Shown here in pieces: positions 7,885 to 17,052 of a stretch of 64,000 nucleotides of DNA (positions are counted from its first letter, which is position 1; each line of letters opens with the position of its first letter). The stretch is from CAWCWN01 sp963799245 (GTDB taxonomy: Bacteria; Chloroflexota; Ktedonobacteria; Ktedonobacterales; Ktedonobacteraceae), in NCBI GenBank assembly GCA_963799245.1, contig CAWCWN010000006.1:395018-459017 (forward strand). The letters are read 5' to 3'. The position numbers were made by a program, and so were the translations under genes. The notes beneath the pieces were generated by a model, which had not been told where the DNA came from, did not search any database, and was given only the letters and a program-made list of their open reading frames with translations.

Positions 7885-10053
7885 ATGTTTACATATATGA
7901 TTAAGAATGTATCATTTGAAGGACTGACCGGAACGACGCTGGGAAATTATAGCCTGGAAAGGTTTATAGGACAGAGTAGGCTAGGACCAACCTTTCTCGC
8001 GCGCGCGACTACAGCTACTACCTATTTAGTGCGTTTTCTGAGCACAACAATGCAGGCGGCCCCCAGGGAGCACGAGGCATATCTGGAACGCTTTCAGTAC
8101 CAGGCCGGCCAGATTGCCACCCTGCAGCATCCCTACCTCCTTCCCCTGCTTGACTTTGGCGTTTATCGTGGCTTCCCATACCTGGTTTCACCGCATATTC
8201 CGCTGCGTTCGCTGCGCACACGGATTGAAAAGAACGGAGCGCTCAACACTTTAACGGTTGGTCGCTACCTGGACCAGATGGCCACCGCGCTGGAATATGC
8301 TCACGAGCATTCGGTGCTGCATAGCGGCCTCTCGGTGGATAGTACTTTCATCAGGCTCGACGGCCAGCTGGTCGTGGCGGATGTTGGCGTGCGCAGCCTG
8401 CTCGAACTGAATGCCCAGGATTTATCCAGGCTTCAGCTGCTTGAGTTGAGCGAGGGCTTTGCGCCAGAGCAGCTCCTGGGTAAGCCCACAGGTCCGGCTA
8501 CCGATGTCTATGCGCTGGGGGCGGTAACCTACTACCTTTTGACGGGGTCCCCCGTATTTGATGGGAATAATCTCAATGAAATTGCTCAGCAGCACCTGTA
8601 CTCCACTATTCCGCCCCTGACGCAGTGGCGCAGCGATCTACCCACCGGCCTGTATGGGATTCTTGCGCGCGCGCTGGCCAAGGATCCCACGCAGCGCTTC
8701 CACCAGCCGGGGGCCTTTGCCAACGCCTATCATAACAATGTGGACTCAATGATAAACGGGACGCGTTTGCCGTTTGTCGTCTCCGATGCGTCTGGCCCGC
8801 CACTTGTTGCGGGTGAAGCAATGGTGGATGGTCCATTTGTCGACCGTGCCTGGAACGGCCGGATGCCCCAGGCCGATCACATGCCAGGGTCGCAGCGCGC
8901 TGCGACCCAGTCGGCCGTCAATCCACCATCACTGCCTGGCTACACGGTTAATGAGCCCCTGCGCGCACCCAACGGGTCACGACCGGACTTGATGCACCGC
9001 TTCGGGCGTAAGCAGCACCAGCGCAACCTGCTGTATATCGCATCACTGTTCCTCGTGCTGGTGCTTGCCGGTATTGTGGGGACCATTTTGCTCACGCAGC
9101 AGAATCACGCCGTGGCAGGCTCGGGCGGCCAGGTCGTGTTTTTCTCGAGCCAGAATGACCCCGGCGGACAAACCAACTCGCTGCGTATCAACCTCCAGCA
9201 CCTTGCCACCCCTCCCGCCGGGAACGACTACCGGGCCTGGATCATCAACGATCAGAGCGAGCAGGTCTTGAGCCTGGGCACGCTGGTAGAAAAGAATCAA
9301 ACCTGGTCGCTAACTTTTAGCGCCGCGAACAGCAATCTGTTAGAAGTTGGTGATAAGCTGGAGATCACCCAGGAACAGGGAGCGGCCAACGCGCCGACGG
9401 GTAATGTGGTCCTCGCCGGGACCTTCCCTGTAATGGCTTTCCAGCATATTCAGCACCTGCTCGTCAGCTTTCCTGAGACGCCTGGCAAGGTCGGGATGCT
9501 GATGGGCCTGTTGAATCAAACTCACCAGCTGGATATTCAGTCCGCGGTGCTGCAGAGCGTCTCAGGTAGTCAGAATAAAGCCGCGATCGAATGTCTCTCG
9601 CAAAGTATGCTCGATATTATCGAGGGCAAGCAAGGTGCACATTATAAGCCACTGGCCGCGACGTGCGCCCAGCAGAATATCACTGCGACCGGCGATGGTT
9701 TCGGCCTGCTTGGCAAGGGCTATATGGCCAGCGCGGAAGAACACGCCTCACTGGCCCTGGGCCAGAAAGATGCCACGAGTCTCATGCGTCAGCATGCGGC
9801 TTTGATGGATATAGCCATCTCGAACATCAACAGCTGGGTGACGACGATCGACCAGGATCTGCTGAATTTGCTGGCACACCCAACGGACCTGTCATCTATT
9901 CAACAGGTTATGATCCTGGCTGACAACGCCTACCGTGGGGTTGATGCAAATGGGAATGGTCAAATTGAGCCGATCACTGGAGAGGCGGGGGCAATCATGG
10001 CCTACCAGCAAGGGCAGTTAATGGCGACGTTGACGCTCACCCCCGCTTCGTAA
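7885..10053 (+). CDS. Membrane-anchored Ser/Thr pseudokinase with extracellular domain
   Basis: A 722-residue protein. Residues ~20-285 have the protein-kinase fold (NYSLERFIG, LHPYLLPLLD-like, ALEYAHEHSVLH, FAPEQLLG, TDVYALGAVTYYLLTG). The catalytic residues are gone: the VAIK lysine is Arg (YLVRFLS, R50), HRD reads HSG (146-148), DFG reads DVG (166-168), and the glycine loop is eroded. A single membrane helix lies at about 380-402, followed by a strand-rich extracellular region (~415-500, similar in pattern to anti-sigma-K-type domains) and a helical C-terminal ~220 residues. It likely acts as a non-catalytic signalling scaffold or receptor. Regulator or partner unknown. It immediately follows the IS605 element. 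Confidence 0.8.
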   Translation: MFTYMIKNVSFEGLTGTTLGNYSLERFIGQSRLGPTFLARATTATTYLVRFLSTTMQAAPREHEAYLERFQYQAGQIATLQHPYLLPLLDFGVYRGFPYLVSPHIPLRSLRTRIEKNGALNTLTVGRYLDQMATALEYAHEHSVLHSGLSVDSTFIRLDGQLVVADVGVRSLLELNAQDLSRLQLLELSEGFAPEQLLGKPTGPATDVYALGAVTYYLLTGSPVFDGNNLNEIAQQHLYSTIPPLTQWRSDLPTGLYGILARALAKDPTQRFHQPGAFANAYHNNVDSMINGTRLPFVVSDASGPPLVAGEAMVDGPFVDRAWNGRMPQADHMPGSQRAATQSAVNPPSLPGYTVNEPLRAPNGSRPDLMHRFGRKQHQRNLLYIASLFLVLVLAGIVGTILLTQQNHAVAGSGGQVVFFSSQNDPGGQTNSLRINLQHLATPPAGNDYRAWIINDQSEQVLSLGTLVEKNQTWSLTFSAANSNLLEVGDKLEITQEQGAANAPTGNVVLAGTFPVMAFQHIQHLLVSFPETPGKVGMLMGLLNQTHQLDIQSAVLQSVSGSQNKAAIECLSQSMLDIIEGKQGAHYKPLAATCAQQNITATGDGFGLLGKGYMASAEEHASLALGQKDATSLMRQHAALMDIAISNINSWVTTIDQDLLNLLAHPTDLSSIQQVMILADNAYRGVDANGNGQIEPITGEAGAIMAYQQGQLMATLTLTPAS

Positions 10054-10293
10054 TGTCAAAGCGGACCACTGTTCGACGTGCAGCGGTTAGTCGAGATATG
10101 GAAGCTGAACACCGGAACCTATGATTACCTGCTTAAAGCATATAATAACCATCCACTCACAGAGAATATTTTTGACTGCCAGGCAACCTGTCATTTCTCT
10201 GATCCATCGCCTACGATGCAAGACACAAAAGCGAGGTCTCCATTGCAAGCCAACCAGGGCACCTGTGTTTTCTGCATGAAGAAACATTCTCCT

Positions 10294-11091
10294 CTACAGG
10301 CCGTTCCAGGAGTAGCTTGTATCAGGTTTCACTCCCGGACTGTTATAGGCCATCGTAATCAGCTCATGGGCGGTAAGCGTGATTTTGCGGAAATCGCCCG
10401 TGTAGGGCTTCCCATTGACCCATACCTGCCAGCCACTCGTCGAGTCTAACTCCGCCGGGTAGCCCAGTGACTGAAAGCGCTGCTCCCACTCATCGAAGAA
10501 GTTACCGAGCTGGTAGTCTTTCTGGGTGGGCGACTCGATATGGAGGACGCCGGTAGAGTCATGTGTATGCAGCCAGTAGTAGCAGGAGCCGTCAGAGGCA
10601 ATGCCAACGTTCTGGGGGACCTTGCTGAGTGAGCCATTTACATAGATCGACAGGTGCGAGTGAATGTGGTAGACGGTCTGTTCCAGTGTATCACAGGAGA
10701 TACCGTCGACCGCAGGATAGGCAGGATTGACAGCCTGGGCCTGAGAATGAGACGTCTCATATAGGACCACACCGGCGATCAACGCGATCCCAACGACCAG
10801 CGCTGCAAGAATACTAAAAAGAGTGACGCGTCTTGATCGCCGGGCAGATTGTAATTCCTGCTCCCTCTGCTGCAGCTTCGCGGAACGCTGGGCGGCTCGA
10901 CTGGCTGGCCGTTTGCCCTGTGCCTGAACGCCCGGTCGATTGCTGTTGTTCTGAGGGGCCGCTTTGGCGCCGACATTCTGCTGGCCGCTCGGTCGATTAC
11001 CGCCGTTCTGGCCGGCCATCTTTGCGCCGGCTTTCTCCCCGTTTTGAGCATTCTGGGTACGCTGCTTACTGTTGCTCGTTTGCTTCGCCAT
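10294..11091 (-). CDS. Single-pass membrane protein with histidine-rich outer domain
   Basis: A 265-residue protein. The N-terminal ~75 residues are low-complexity, rich in Gln, Asn, Gly and Lys, and presumably cytoplasmic; a basic coiled stretch (QQREQELQSARRSRR) leads into one membrane helix (VTLFSILAALVVGIALIAG). The outer domain begins after SQAQAVNPAYPAVDG and carries HIHSHLSIYVNG and YYWLHTHDSTGVLHIESP. These His clusters would suit metal binding and recur in a family of uncharacterised Chloroflexota/Actinobacteria proteins. Two cysteines (ISCDTL, GSCYYW) may pair. The start at 11091 fits; function unknown. Confidence 0.65.
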   Translation of the reverse strand: MAKQTSNSKQRTQNAQNGEKAGAKMAGQNGGNRPSGQQNVGAKAAPQNNSNRPGVQAQGKRPASRAAQRSAKLQQREQELQSARRSRRVTLFSILAALVVGIALIAGVVLYETSHSQAQAVNPAYPAVDGISCDTLEQTVYHIHSHLSIYVNGSLSKVPQNVGIASDGSCYYWLHTHDSTGVLHIESPTQKDYQLGNFFDEWEQRFQSLGYPAELDSTSGWQVWVNGKPYTGDFRKITLTAHELITMAYNSPGVKPDTSYSWNGL

Positions 11092-11889
11092 AGAATAATT
11101 CCTCTTAGCTCTTCCTCATACTTAAAAAATAAATTCATCAATCGCCACCGTCGATAAATTGTAACACAGGTATAACCACTTTCACAGAGTACCGCCGCTG
11201 CGCGACCTCTTCAGTGGCCTGCAGGTCAGTTCTTGTGAGATGGTGTCATCGAACCAGAGACGCGCCTGATCTTGCGAATGGAAAAGCGCTGCAGCTCTGC
11301 CACGCCGCGCTACCAATGAATGGCGAGATACCCGATAGAATGTCACGCTCTACTTTATACAAAATGAGTGTGAATAAAGCAACAAAAAAGTGTAAAATTA
11401 CTATAAAGTCCTCTTTGCGCTGCCTGTTGCATGGTGAATAGCACGCCTCCTTCCAGGATGAAATCTATCTGCCCGGGCAGCATACTGAATACTGCCAATA
11501 GCTTGCTCCTGTTCCCTTTAGCATGTATTATATCTTCGAGAAGGGAGGATGGGCAGTAGAGGAAAAGAGGGATAGTGAGTTTATAAGGAGTGGAGATGAA
11601 ATCTTCGCTGGCCAGCATTTTCTTCTGTTTCATCGTAATGTGTGCATGCTCTTCCTCACATACAGCTGAGATGTCTCCTGGCGCGGCGACGAAGCTTACC
11701 CTGGGGCCGACAGCCGCATCTAGCGCGATGCCAGGAACCCTGTCACCCTCGCCGGCAACAACCACGTCTTCCCCGGGACCCACGATACGCCTGGATCAGC
11801 GACGAGACAGACAGGGAGAAACACCGCGCGGATTAGCGGCTAGGGGATGTTCCGTAGAGGATGTCTCTGGCATAACTTCAGGAGTTCCA
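11092..11889. other. ~800-base gap without a convincing gene
   Basis: No conserved gene recognised. A good Shine-Dalgarno (AAGGAG, 11585-11590) precedes an ATG at 11596 whose frame runs into the Fic-like gene and encodes a lipoprotein-like leader (MKSSLASIFFCFIVMCAC) followed by a low-complexity Ser/Thr/Pro stretch. This may be an alternative start for the Fic-like protein or chance. The minus-strand ORF at 11355-11783 looks like a shadow. Confidence 0.4.
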
Positions 11890-12582
11890 ATGTCAAAAGA
11901 TGCCTCACAGCCTCCCCATGCAAGGTTACATCTTGCAGCGATTGATGAAGCACTCAGGTCAGTCGAGCTGCACTGGCGGGAGATCGATGACGAGCTGGCG
12001 TCGCGAGGCATCGGTCGCAAGGACACGCCTTTTGATACGACCGTGAGAATGAGAATGATGAGCGCTTTTAGTTATCTGGATCACTTGCTGGCGCAGCAGA
12101 TCCCGCCTTTTTCAAGCGAGAGCATCAGCCATATGCTGGAGCTTAATCACAGGGTGCACTATGGCACAGACCACCAACTTATGGCTGAATACGCATCCGC
12201 TATGCAGGCAGCGGCTGAAAAATTCAATCAGCACATAGGACCAATTCGAGAATGGTATGAGGAACACACAAAACGTGGCGATTATCCACTGAAAATAGCC
12301 GCTGAAATATATGTCAGCATCCTGGGCCGTCCACAGTTGTTCATAGAGGGGAACCATCGCACGGGTTCGCTCATCGCCGATTGGATTAACGTGTACTACG
12401 GATTTCCTCCCTTCGTTTTATCTGTTGACAATGCAATCGCCTACTTTGCGCCTTCGGCCGAAATCAAAAGCTTTGCGGACAAGTCGAACTGGCGCGGCCA
12501 GGTCAGGCTGCCCAAGTACAGGAAATCTTTTCTAAAATTTTGGGAAAGCCACATAGACGGCTACTACCTGTCAGGAGCCTGA
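11890..12582 (+). CDS. Fic/Doc-fold protein with degenerate catalytic motif
   Basis: About 230 residues, mostly helical. The Fic core motif HxFx(D/E)GNxRxxR is recognisable in RPQLFIEGNHRTGSLI, but the catalytic histidine is replaced by Gln, while Phe, Glu, Gly, Asn and Arg remain. Fic enzymes transfer AMP or other phosphate groups to target hydroxyls using that histidine, so classical AMPylation is unlikely; the fold may instead bind nucleotide or have another activity. Start chosen at ATG 11890, with AGGAG five bases upstream. A 98-codon in-frame extension from ATG 11596 with its own good ribosome site would add a lipoprotein-like signal. No antitoxin-like neighbour is visible. Confidence 0.6.
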   Translation: MSKDASQPPHARLHLAAIDEALRSVELHWREIDDELASRGIGRKDTPFDTTVRMRMMSAFSYLDHLLAQQIPPFSSESISHMLELNHRVHYGTDHQLMAEYASAMQAAAEKFNQHIGPIREWYEEHTKRGDYPLKIAAEIYVSILGRPQLFIEGNHRTGSLIADWINVYYGFPPFVLSVDNAIAYFAPSAEIKSFADKSNWRGQVRLPKYRKSFLKFWESHIDGYYLSGA

Positions 12583-12967
12583 CAGGCATATGTCGGAAGC
12601 CTACAGCCAACAAAAGTGAGCAGGGATAGAGCTCACGGGCGCTCTTTCAATCCGCCTGTCGCTGCCGGGAATCTCGAGTGATGGATCCTGGTCTACGCGC
12701 GCCGTTTGACGCAGCAGTTGATAGCCAGGAGGCAATGAGGCGCTTGTCGGATGTTGCGAGGGGCCTGGCGCTGCTGGGTGAAAATGCCCGCTTCAGAGTA
12801 TCCCGAGACTTGATACAGTATCCCAGAGCTGTATGCAGCAAGGTTCCGGCCAGAATGTTGCGTGTGCGTCGCAAGGACGCTGCTTACACATCGTAAAGAT
12901 TACAACAGTATTTGCAGAGAAGCGTGAACCAGATTTTTTCAGCACCCAGAATTGCGCGGAAAAAGCC

Positions 12968-12998
12968 TTGCGTATGACGTAACGTCATACCTTATACT
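12968..12998 (+). promoter_or_regulatory. MerR-type promoter with operator palindrome in a 19-bp spacer
   Basis: A -35 TTGCGT (12968-12973) and a -10 TATACT (12993-12998) are separated by exactly 19 bases, the over-long spacer used by MerR-family activators, which twist the DNA to bring the boxes into phase. A perfect 9-bp-arm palindrome GTATGACGT-A-ACGTCATAC (12972-12990) fills the spacer. It sits immediately before the TipA-like gene, so autoregulation is likely. Transcription should start near 13005, which excludes the upstream TTG at 12999 as the translation start. Confidence 0.85.
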
Positions 12999-13019
12999 TT
13001 GAGCGAAAGGAGGAAGCAC

Positions 13020-13841
13020 TTGGATCACAAGCACTATACAACCGGTCAATTCGCACAGAAGGCGGCAGTTACGGCGCGAGCTCTGCGGTTTTATGACAAA
13101 GTGGGTCTACTCTCGCCCTCTAAGTATACAGAGGCGGGGCATCGGCTCTACTCCGACGAGGACCTGTGGAGCTTGCAGCAGATCCTGGCGCTAAAATTTC
13201 TAGGTTTCTCATTGGAAGAGATCAAAGTCTGCCTGCAGACTGATCCGGAGCGTTTGCAGGAGGCGCTGAGCGCGCAGAAGGCAATGATGCGGGAGAAGCG
13301 CGTCCTGCTGGACGCGGTGATTCAGGCCATTGAGAAAGCTGAAGCATTGCTGCGAAGCAATCATGGCGACTGGGAATCCATTATCGACGTGATCCATGTG
13401 ATGCAAATGGAACAGAATAAAGATTGGGTGAATAAATACCTGACGGTGGAACAACAACAGAAAATGGCCGAAATCTCAGCTAAGTCTTACAGTCCTGAAG
13501 CAAAGCAGAAGCTGGCGGAATGGGGTAAGCACTGGACGGAGGAGGATCAGAAACGCGCCAGCCAGCAGTGGGATGTGGTCTTCGCGGAACTGAGGCGGCT
13601 GGTAACGGAGGGGAAGGACCCATCCGGCGCCGAGGGCCAGGCGTTGGCGAAGCGGCAGAGTGAGCTGATTGGACAGTTCACCCGGGGTGACGCCGATGTA
13701 ACATCTGGCCTGCAGCAGTGGTGGGAGAACCACGACGAGCTAAACGCCCAGGAGAGGCCATTAGCAATGTATAGCTACACAGAGGAGGAAGAATCCTTCC
13801 TGCAGAAAGCGCTGCAGCACTATCAGCAGGGCCAGAAGTAG
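13020..13841 (+). CDS. TipA-like MerR-family transcriptional regulator
   Basis: A ~273-residue protein starting at TTG 13020 (AGGAGG six bases upstream). The N-terminal winged helix has the canonical pattern YTTGQFAQKAAVTARALRFY followed by VGLLSPS and LQQILALKFLGFSLEEIK, then a coiled dimerisation helix. The C-terminal ~120 residues (SPEAKQKLAEWG, ELRRLVTEGKDP, ending MYSYTEEEESFLQKAL) form a TipAS domain, which in TipAL binds thiopeptide antibiotics and other amphipathic drugs and triggers activation. It probably activates its own promoter (19-bp spacer with palindrome). No target transporter is co-transcribed; the MFS gene at 14378 lies downstream on the same strand beyond a hairpin. Confidence 0.85.
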   Translation: MDHKHYTTGQFAQKAAVTARALRFYDKVGLLSPSKYTEAGHRLYSDEDLWSLQQILALKFLGFSLEEIKVCLQTDPERLQEALSAQKAMMREKRVLLDAVIQAIEKAEALLRSNHGDWESIIDVIHVMQMEQNKDWVNKYLTVEQQQKMAEISAKSYSPEAKQKLAEWGKHWTEEDQKRASQQWDVVFAELRRLVTEGKDPSGAEGQALAKRQSELIGQFTRGDADVTSGLQQWWENHDELNAQERPLAMYSYTEEEESFLQKALQHYQQGQK

Positions 13842-13852
13842 GAGGTATGAGG

Positions 13853-13888
13853 GGTTCTGGAATAGGCTTCTTAACCTAATCCAGAACC
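13853..13888 (+). terminator. Hairpin after the TipA-like gene
   Basis: GGTTCTGGAATAGG (13853-13866) pairs with CCTAATCCAGAACC (13875-13888) with one mismatch and an 8-base loop, 12 bases after the regulator's stop codon. No T-run follows, so termination may be Rho-assisted or weak. Confidence 0.5.
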
Positions 13889-14377
13889 GTTCGTTGCTGA
13901 AGGGAGGTAGGAAGGCAGCTTAGCCCCGCTGTGGTGATGCACACTGCCCTTCATGGAGTCTGTCTGAAGGTAGTCCACGGCATCGCTATACCAGCCCGAG
14001 CCAATGGATGTTCCTTGCAGGACAATCTCTTGTTAGGAATATGGTGCCTGCCAATGGTTGGGTTCCTTCTTCTCCTGGCCTGGTCGCCCTGGTACAACTC
14101 TAAATAGGTAGCAAATCCCTTCCATTTTCTCGGTGGGTATTGTAGAATATTGAAGGCTAAAGTACTCAACCGTGAGAAAGGTATTAGGCATGAGCGCGCG
14201 CGCCCCTTGTTGATCTCTTGATCGCGAAAATTACCCTCGGCTCTCGTGCATAAGTGAGCCTCTTCCCCTTCTGTCAGCGTCCACTGGCACATTGCAACGT
14301 GCTCGTGCACCTCCCTTACCCCTCGAAATTCGCACATGACGAACGTAAGCGCATTTTTCGAGAGGAATACTTTTTCC
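13889..14377. other. Gap without a recognised gene
   Basis: About 490 bases between the TipA-like regulator and the MFS gene. A minus-strand ORF of 142 codons (13951-14379) spans it, and its segment SRLSTLAFNILQY vaguely recalls the C-terminal helix of DDE transposases. It has no other motif and no ribosome site. Possibly a decayed insertion; not called as a gene. Confidence 0.3.
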
Positions 14378-15562
14378 ATGACAGATCACTTCATCTTTTC
14401 GCGTCTGCCGCGAGCAGCAATTTTGCGCCTGACACTTTTAAGTATAGCGATGTTGGACGAGTTGATTGCAGGCTTCGCGGTGGTTGCTCTGCCACTGCTG
14501 CGCAATCAACTCGGTTTGAACTATCAACAGGTTGGGCTGCTCTTTAGCGTGGGCGCATGTTCCGCGTTGATACTTGATCCATTTGTTAATCTCTTGAGCG
14601 ACCGCGGCTCGAAGCGCTGGTGGATCCTTGGGGGATTGATAGGACTGGCAGTGGGCTTTGCCCTGGCTGGCAGCACGCGCAATTTCCAGCTGCTGCTCGT
14701 GGCGTTTGCACTGACCTATCCCGCCGGGGGGGCAGCGGTAGGACTGGCTGAGGCCGCTCTCATCGATAGCGCTCCCCACGCTGCGACGCGTACAATGACT
14801 CGCTGGACACTGATGAGCGGTAGCGGCGACATTCTCTCACCCCTAGTCGTCGCTGCTTTTGTGGCGCTCGGCCTGGGCTGGTCCGCGCTCTGCTGGTTCG
14901 CTGTCGCTGTATGGCTATCGGCGGGACTGATTATCTTGCCACAACGTTTTCCTCGCCCGGCTTCCCTGCCTGACGACGATGATGATAAAGTAAGTATCCT
15001 GGCAGGCCTACGCGAGGCTTTACGGGATCCTCTCCTGCTACGCTGGGCGGCGCTGGCGATTTTGCCTACAATGCTCGATGAAGTATTCATCGGCTTCGTC
15101 GCCCTTTACCTGGGTGATGTCTTGCACGCCGGACAGGTAGTTATTGGCGGAAGCATCGTGGTGCAGATGTGCGGCTCTTTTCTGGGGCTGCTCATCGTTG
15201 ATCGCCTCGTTGGGCGCGTCACATCGCGGCGGTTGATGATATGGCTGGCATTGCTTGCACTGGTGGGCGTCATTGGATTGCTGAGCACGCACTCGATCTT
15301 GTTGGCGACCGCAGCGCTCTTTATCATTGGTCTGGGTGAAGCGGGTCTGTATCCTATTGCGCAGGCCGAGGCATATGCCAGGCTACCGGGGCGTTCTGGT
15401 ACAGTGCGTGCCGTCATAGGCCTGGGTATGCCATTTGAAATCGCGCTTCCTGGTGCTGTAGGGCTGGTCGCTGCTCGCTTTGGTATCCTGGCCGGCGTAG
15501 GGTTATTGGGGACAGCGCCCTTCCTGATCTTGCTTCTTCTGCCATGGCGTATCAAAAACTGA
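14378..15562 (+). CDS. Major facilitator superfamily transporter
   Basis: About 394 residues with 12 hydrophobic helices. The loop between helices 2 and 3 has the MFS signature in a modified form (NLLSDRGSKRWWILGG), and a large central loop contains an acidic stretch (PDDDDDK). Helix 4-5 glycines (YPAGGAAVGLAEAALID) resemble drug/sugar exporters. The ATG at 14378 is preferred to one at 14336 because AGAGGA precedes it, although spacing is long. Substrate unknown; proximity to a TipA-like regulator suggests an efflux role but there is no shared promoter. The stop codon lies in sequence resembling an IS605 right end, so the natural C-terminus may have been trimmed by a few residues. Confidence 0.75.
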   Translation: MTDHFIFSRLPRAAILRLTLLSIAMLDELIAGFAVVALPLLRNQLGLNYQQVGLLFSVGACSALILDPFVNLLSDRGSKRWWILGGLIGLAVGFALAGSTRNFQLLLVAFALTYPAGGAAVGLAEAALIDSAPHAATRTMTRWTLMSGSGDILSPLVVAAFVALGLGWSALCWFAVAVWLSAGLIILPQRFPRPASLPDDDDDKVSILAGLREALRDPLLLRWAALAILPTMLDEVFIGFVALYLGDVLHAGQVVIGGSIVVQMCGSFLGLLIVDRLVGRVTSRRLMIWLALLALVGVIGLLSTHSILLATAALFIIGLGEAGLYPIAQAEAYARLPGRSGTVRAVIGLGMPFEIALPGAVGLVAARFGILAGVGLLGTAPFLILLLLPWRIKN

Positions 15563-15582
15563 GACTCCCCGCCTTAAAAGAC
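15559..15582 (-). repeat. IS200/IS605 right-end remnant at the MFS stop codon
   Basis: CTGAGACTCCCCGCCTTAAA matches, in reverse orientation, the right end of the IS605 element at 7724-7750 (…AGGCGGGGAGTCTCAG). The TGA of the MFS gene falls inside this string. It is probably the scar of an excised or deleted element that now supplies the transporter's stop codon. Confidence 0.55.
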
Positions 15583-15846
15583 TGTCTATTACCCATATTT
15601 TAGAAAGTTGGGCGCGGGAGACGCCTCACCATATCTCCAGCGGATTCACCATCCGCCTGCGCTGGTTGGTTTTCGAGTGGTTGGCCTATGCTCTGCTTTT
15701 CCTGATTGTGTATGGGCGGGATCGCTTTCATCCCGCCCCCTGGAATGGGGCAGGTCTTCCCGCCCCCTTTGATAAAGGCTCAGCGTAAAAATTCGTATCC
15801 CAGGCTTCGATCACGTATGCTGGCGCAATATTGGGCGAGATGGCCG

Positions 15847-17052
15847 TTATTTAGCGGCGAAGCTGCCGGCGTCAAAGGCTGAACAGAAGGCGTGGTAGTC
15901 CTTCTCGACCTGGACAGCATAGTCCTGGGCGTACTTCAGCAACGTCGTTCGCCAGGCCATGTTCTGGGCAAAATTGCTCAACTTCTGGGCCGTAGCTGCG
16001 CCGTGATGTCCGCCGCTGTATAACTGATCCCAGGCAAGCACTTTCCCTATTACCGTCACCACCTCCTGCCACCGTTCTAGCTTCGCGGCCAGGTGCTCCA
16101 CCTGGACCTTGTCTTCTTGCGGCTGCAGTTCCCGCAGCACGAAACCTGTGCCGTCCAGTTCAACGGCGTTCAGGAGTGCAGGGGGCATCACCTGCGTCCA
16201 TTGTTGGATCGACACAACCCGTTCCCCCTGGTTGGACCAGTGTGGTTGAGGTAGCTTGAGGTAGCGCTCCAGTGAGGTGGGAAGTTCCTGTTTGAGGTCG
16301 AGGATGTAGTTCTGGTCGGGAGAACCGTTGCCTTCGACCAGCAGGACGTAGCGTGTAACGCCCAGGCTGCCGATGCCAGCGATGCGGTGAGCAACATCGA
16401 GCACCTTGAAAAAGTTGGGATCCGGTTCCTTCGCCGCCCAGTGCTGTATAGCGTCGGTGACCGCTGCCCGCTCAGTCTCGCTGGCAGGGGTGAAACGCTT
16501 CCCGTCGATGCGCAGGGCGCGCTTCCCCTCGTTGACTGTTGTCCGTGCATCCAGGAACATTTTGCGGTTGCGGTTCTTGACCTGCAGGCGCAGGTCCTTT
16601 ACGAAGCCGCTTACCTCCTCTTCTTCAAGCGTGCGCACATGGGCCTTGACGATAGTACGTGTGTAGGTCTCCATGAAGGACTTGCACAGCATCACCGCGT
16701 TAGCCTCGCTGAGGCGCTCGAGATGCGAGCTGATCAGCAGGCAGGTGAGCAGGCGGGCCATGTCCCAGGTGCAAGGAGCCAGGGCGGCCTCGTCGAAATC
16801 ATTGATATTGAAATACACCAGGCGATTGTCCGCCTTATAGCTGCCCAGATTGCTCAGGTGTAAATCACCACAACTCCAGACAGGGGATGCGTCATTTAAA
16901 GGTGTACTGGCGGGCCAATCTTCATAAAAAAGGTGACAGGTTCCCCGAAAGAAGGCAAACACATCAGCTCGCATGGCCTGATATTTTAATGCGAGTAACT
17001 GTGGGTCGCGGCCCTGATTGAAGCTCTGTATGCGTGTAACGAGATTCTGCAT
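15847..17052 (-). CDS. DUF2252 family protein
   Basis: A 401-residue soluble protein of the DUF2252 family, which shares an aminoglycoside-phosphotransferase/kinase-like fold. Hallmarks are MRADVFAFFRGTCHLFYEDW near the N-terminus, the Brenner-like motif WSCGDLHLSNLGSY (catalytic-loop equivalent D-x-H-x-x-N), and INDFDEAALAPCTWDMARL (metal-binding equivalent). The C-terminal region is rich in aromatic residues and ends DYHAFCSAFDAGSFAAK. Family function is not established; the conserved Asp/His/Asn suggest phosphotransfer capacity. Stands alone with ~280- and ~600-base gaps on either side. Confidence 0.85.
   Translation of the reverse strand: MQNLVTRIQSFNQGRDPQLLALKYQAMRADVFAFFRGTCHLFYEDWPASTPLNDASPVWSCGDLHLSNLGSYKADNRLVYFNINDFDEAALAPCTWDMARLLTCLLISSHLERLSEANAVMLCKSFMETYTRTIVKAHVRTLEEEEVSGFVKDLRLQVKNRNRKMFLDARTTVNEGKRALRIDGKRFTPASETERAAVTDAIQHWAAKEPDPNFFKVLDVAHRIAGIGSLGVTRYVLLVEGNGSPDQNYILDLKQELPTSLERYLKLPQPHWSNQGERVVSIQQWTQVMPPALLNAVELDGTGFVLRELQPQEDKVQVEHLAAKLERWQEVVTVIGKVLAWDQLYSGGHHGAATAQKLSNFAQNMAWRTTLLKYAQDYAVQVEKDYHAFCSAFDAGSFAAK

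Noticed and set aside
11355..11783. 142-codon minus-strand ORF upstream of the Fic-like gene
   Set aside because: Composition of a shadow frame, no motif, no ribosome site.
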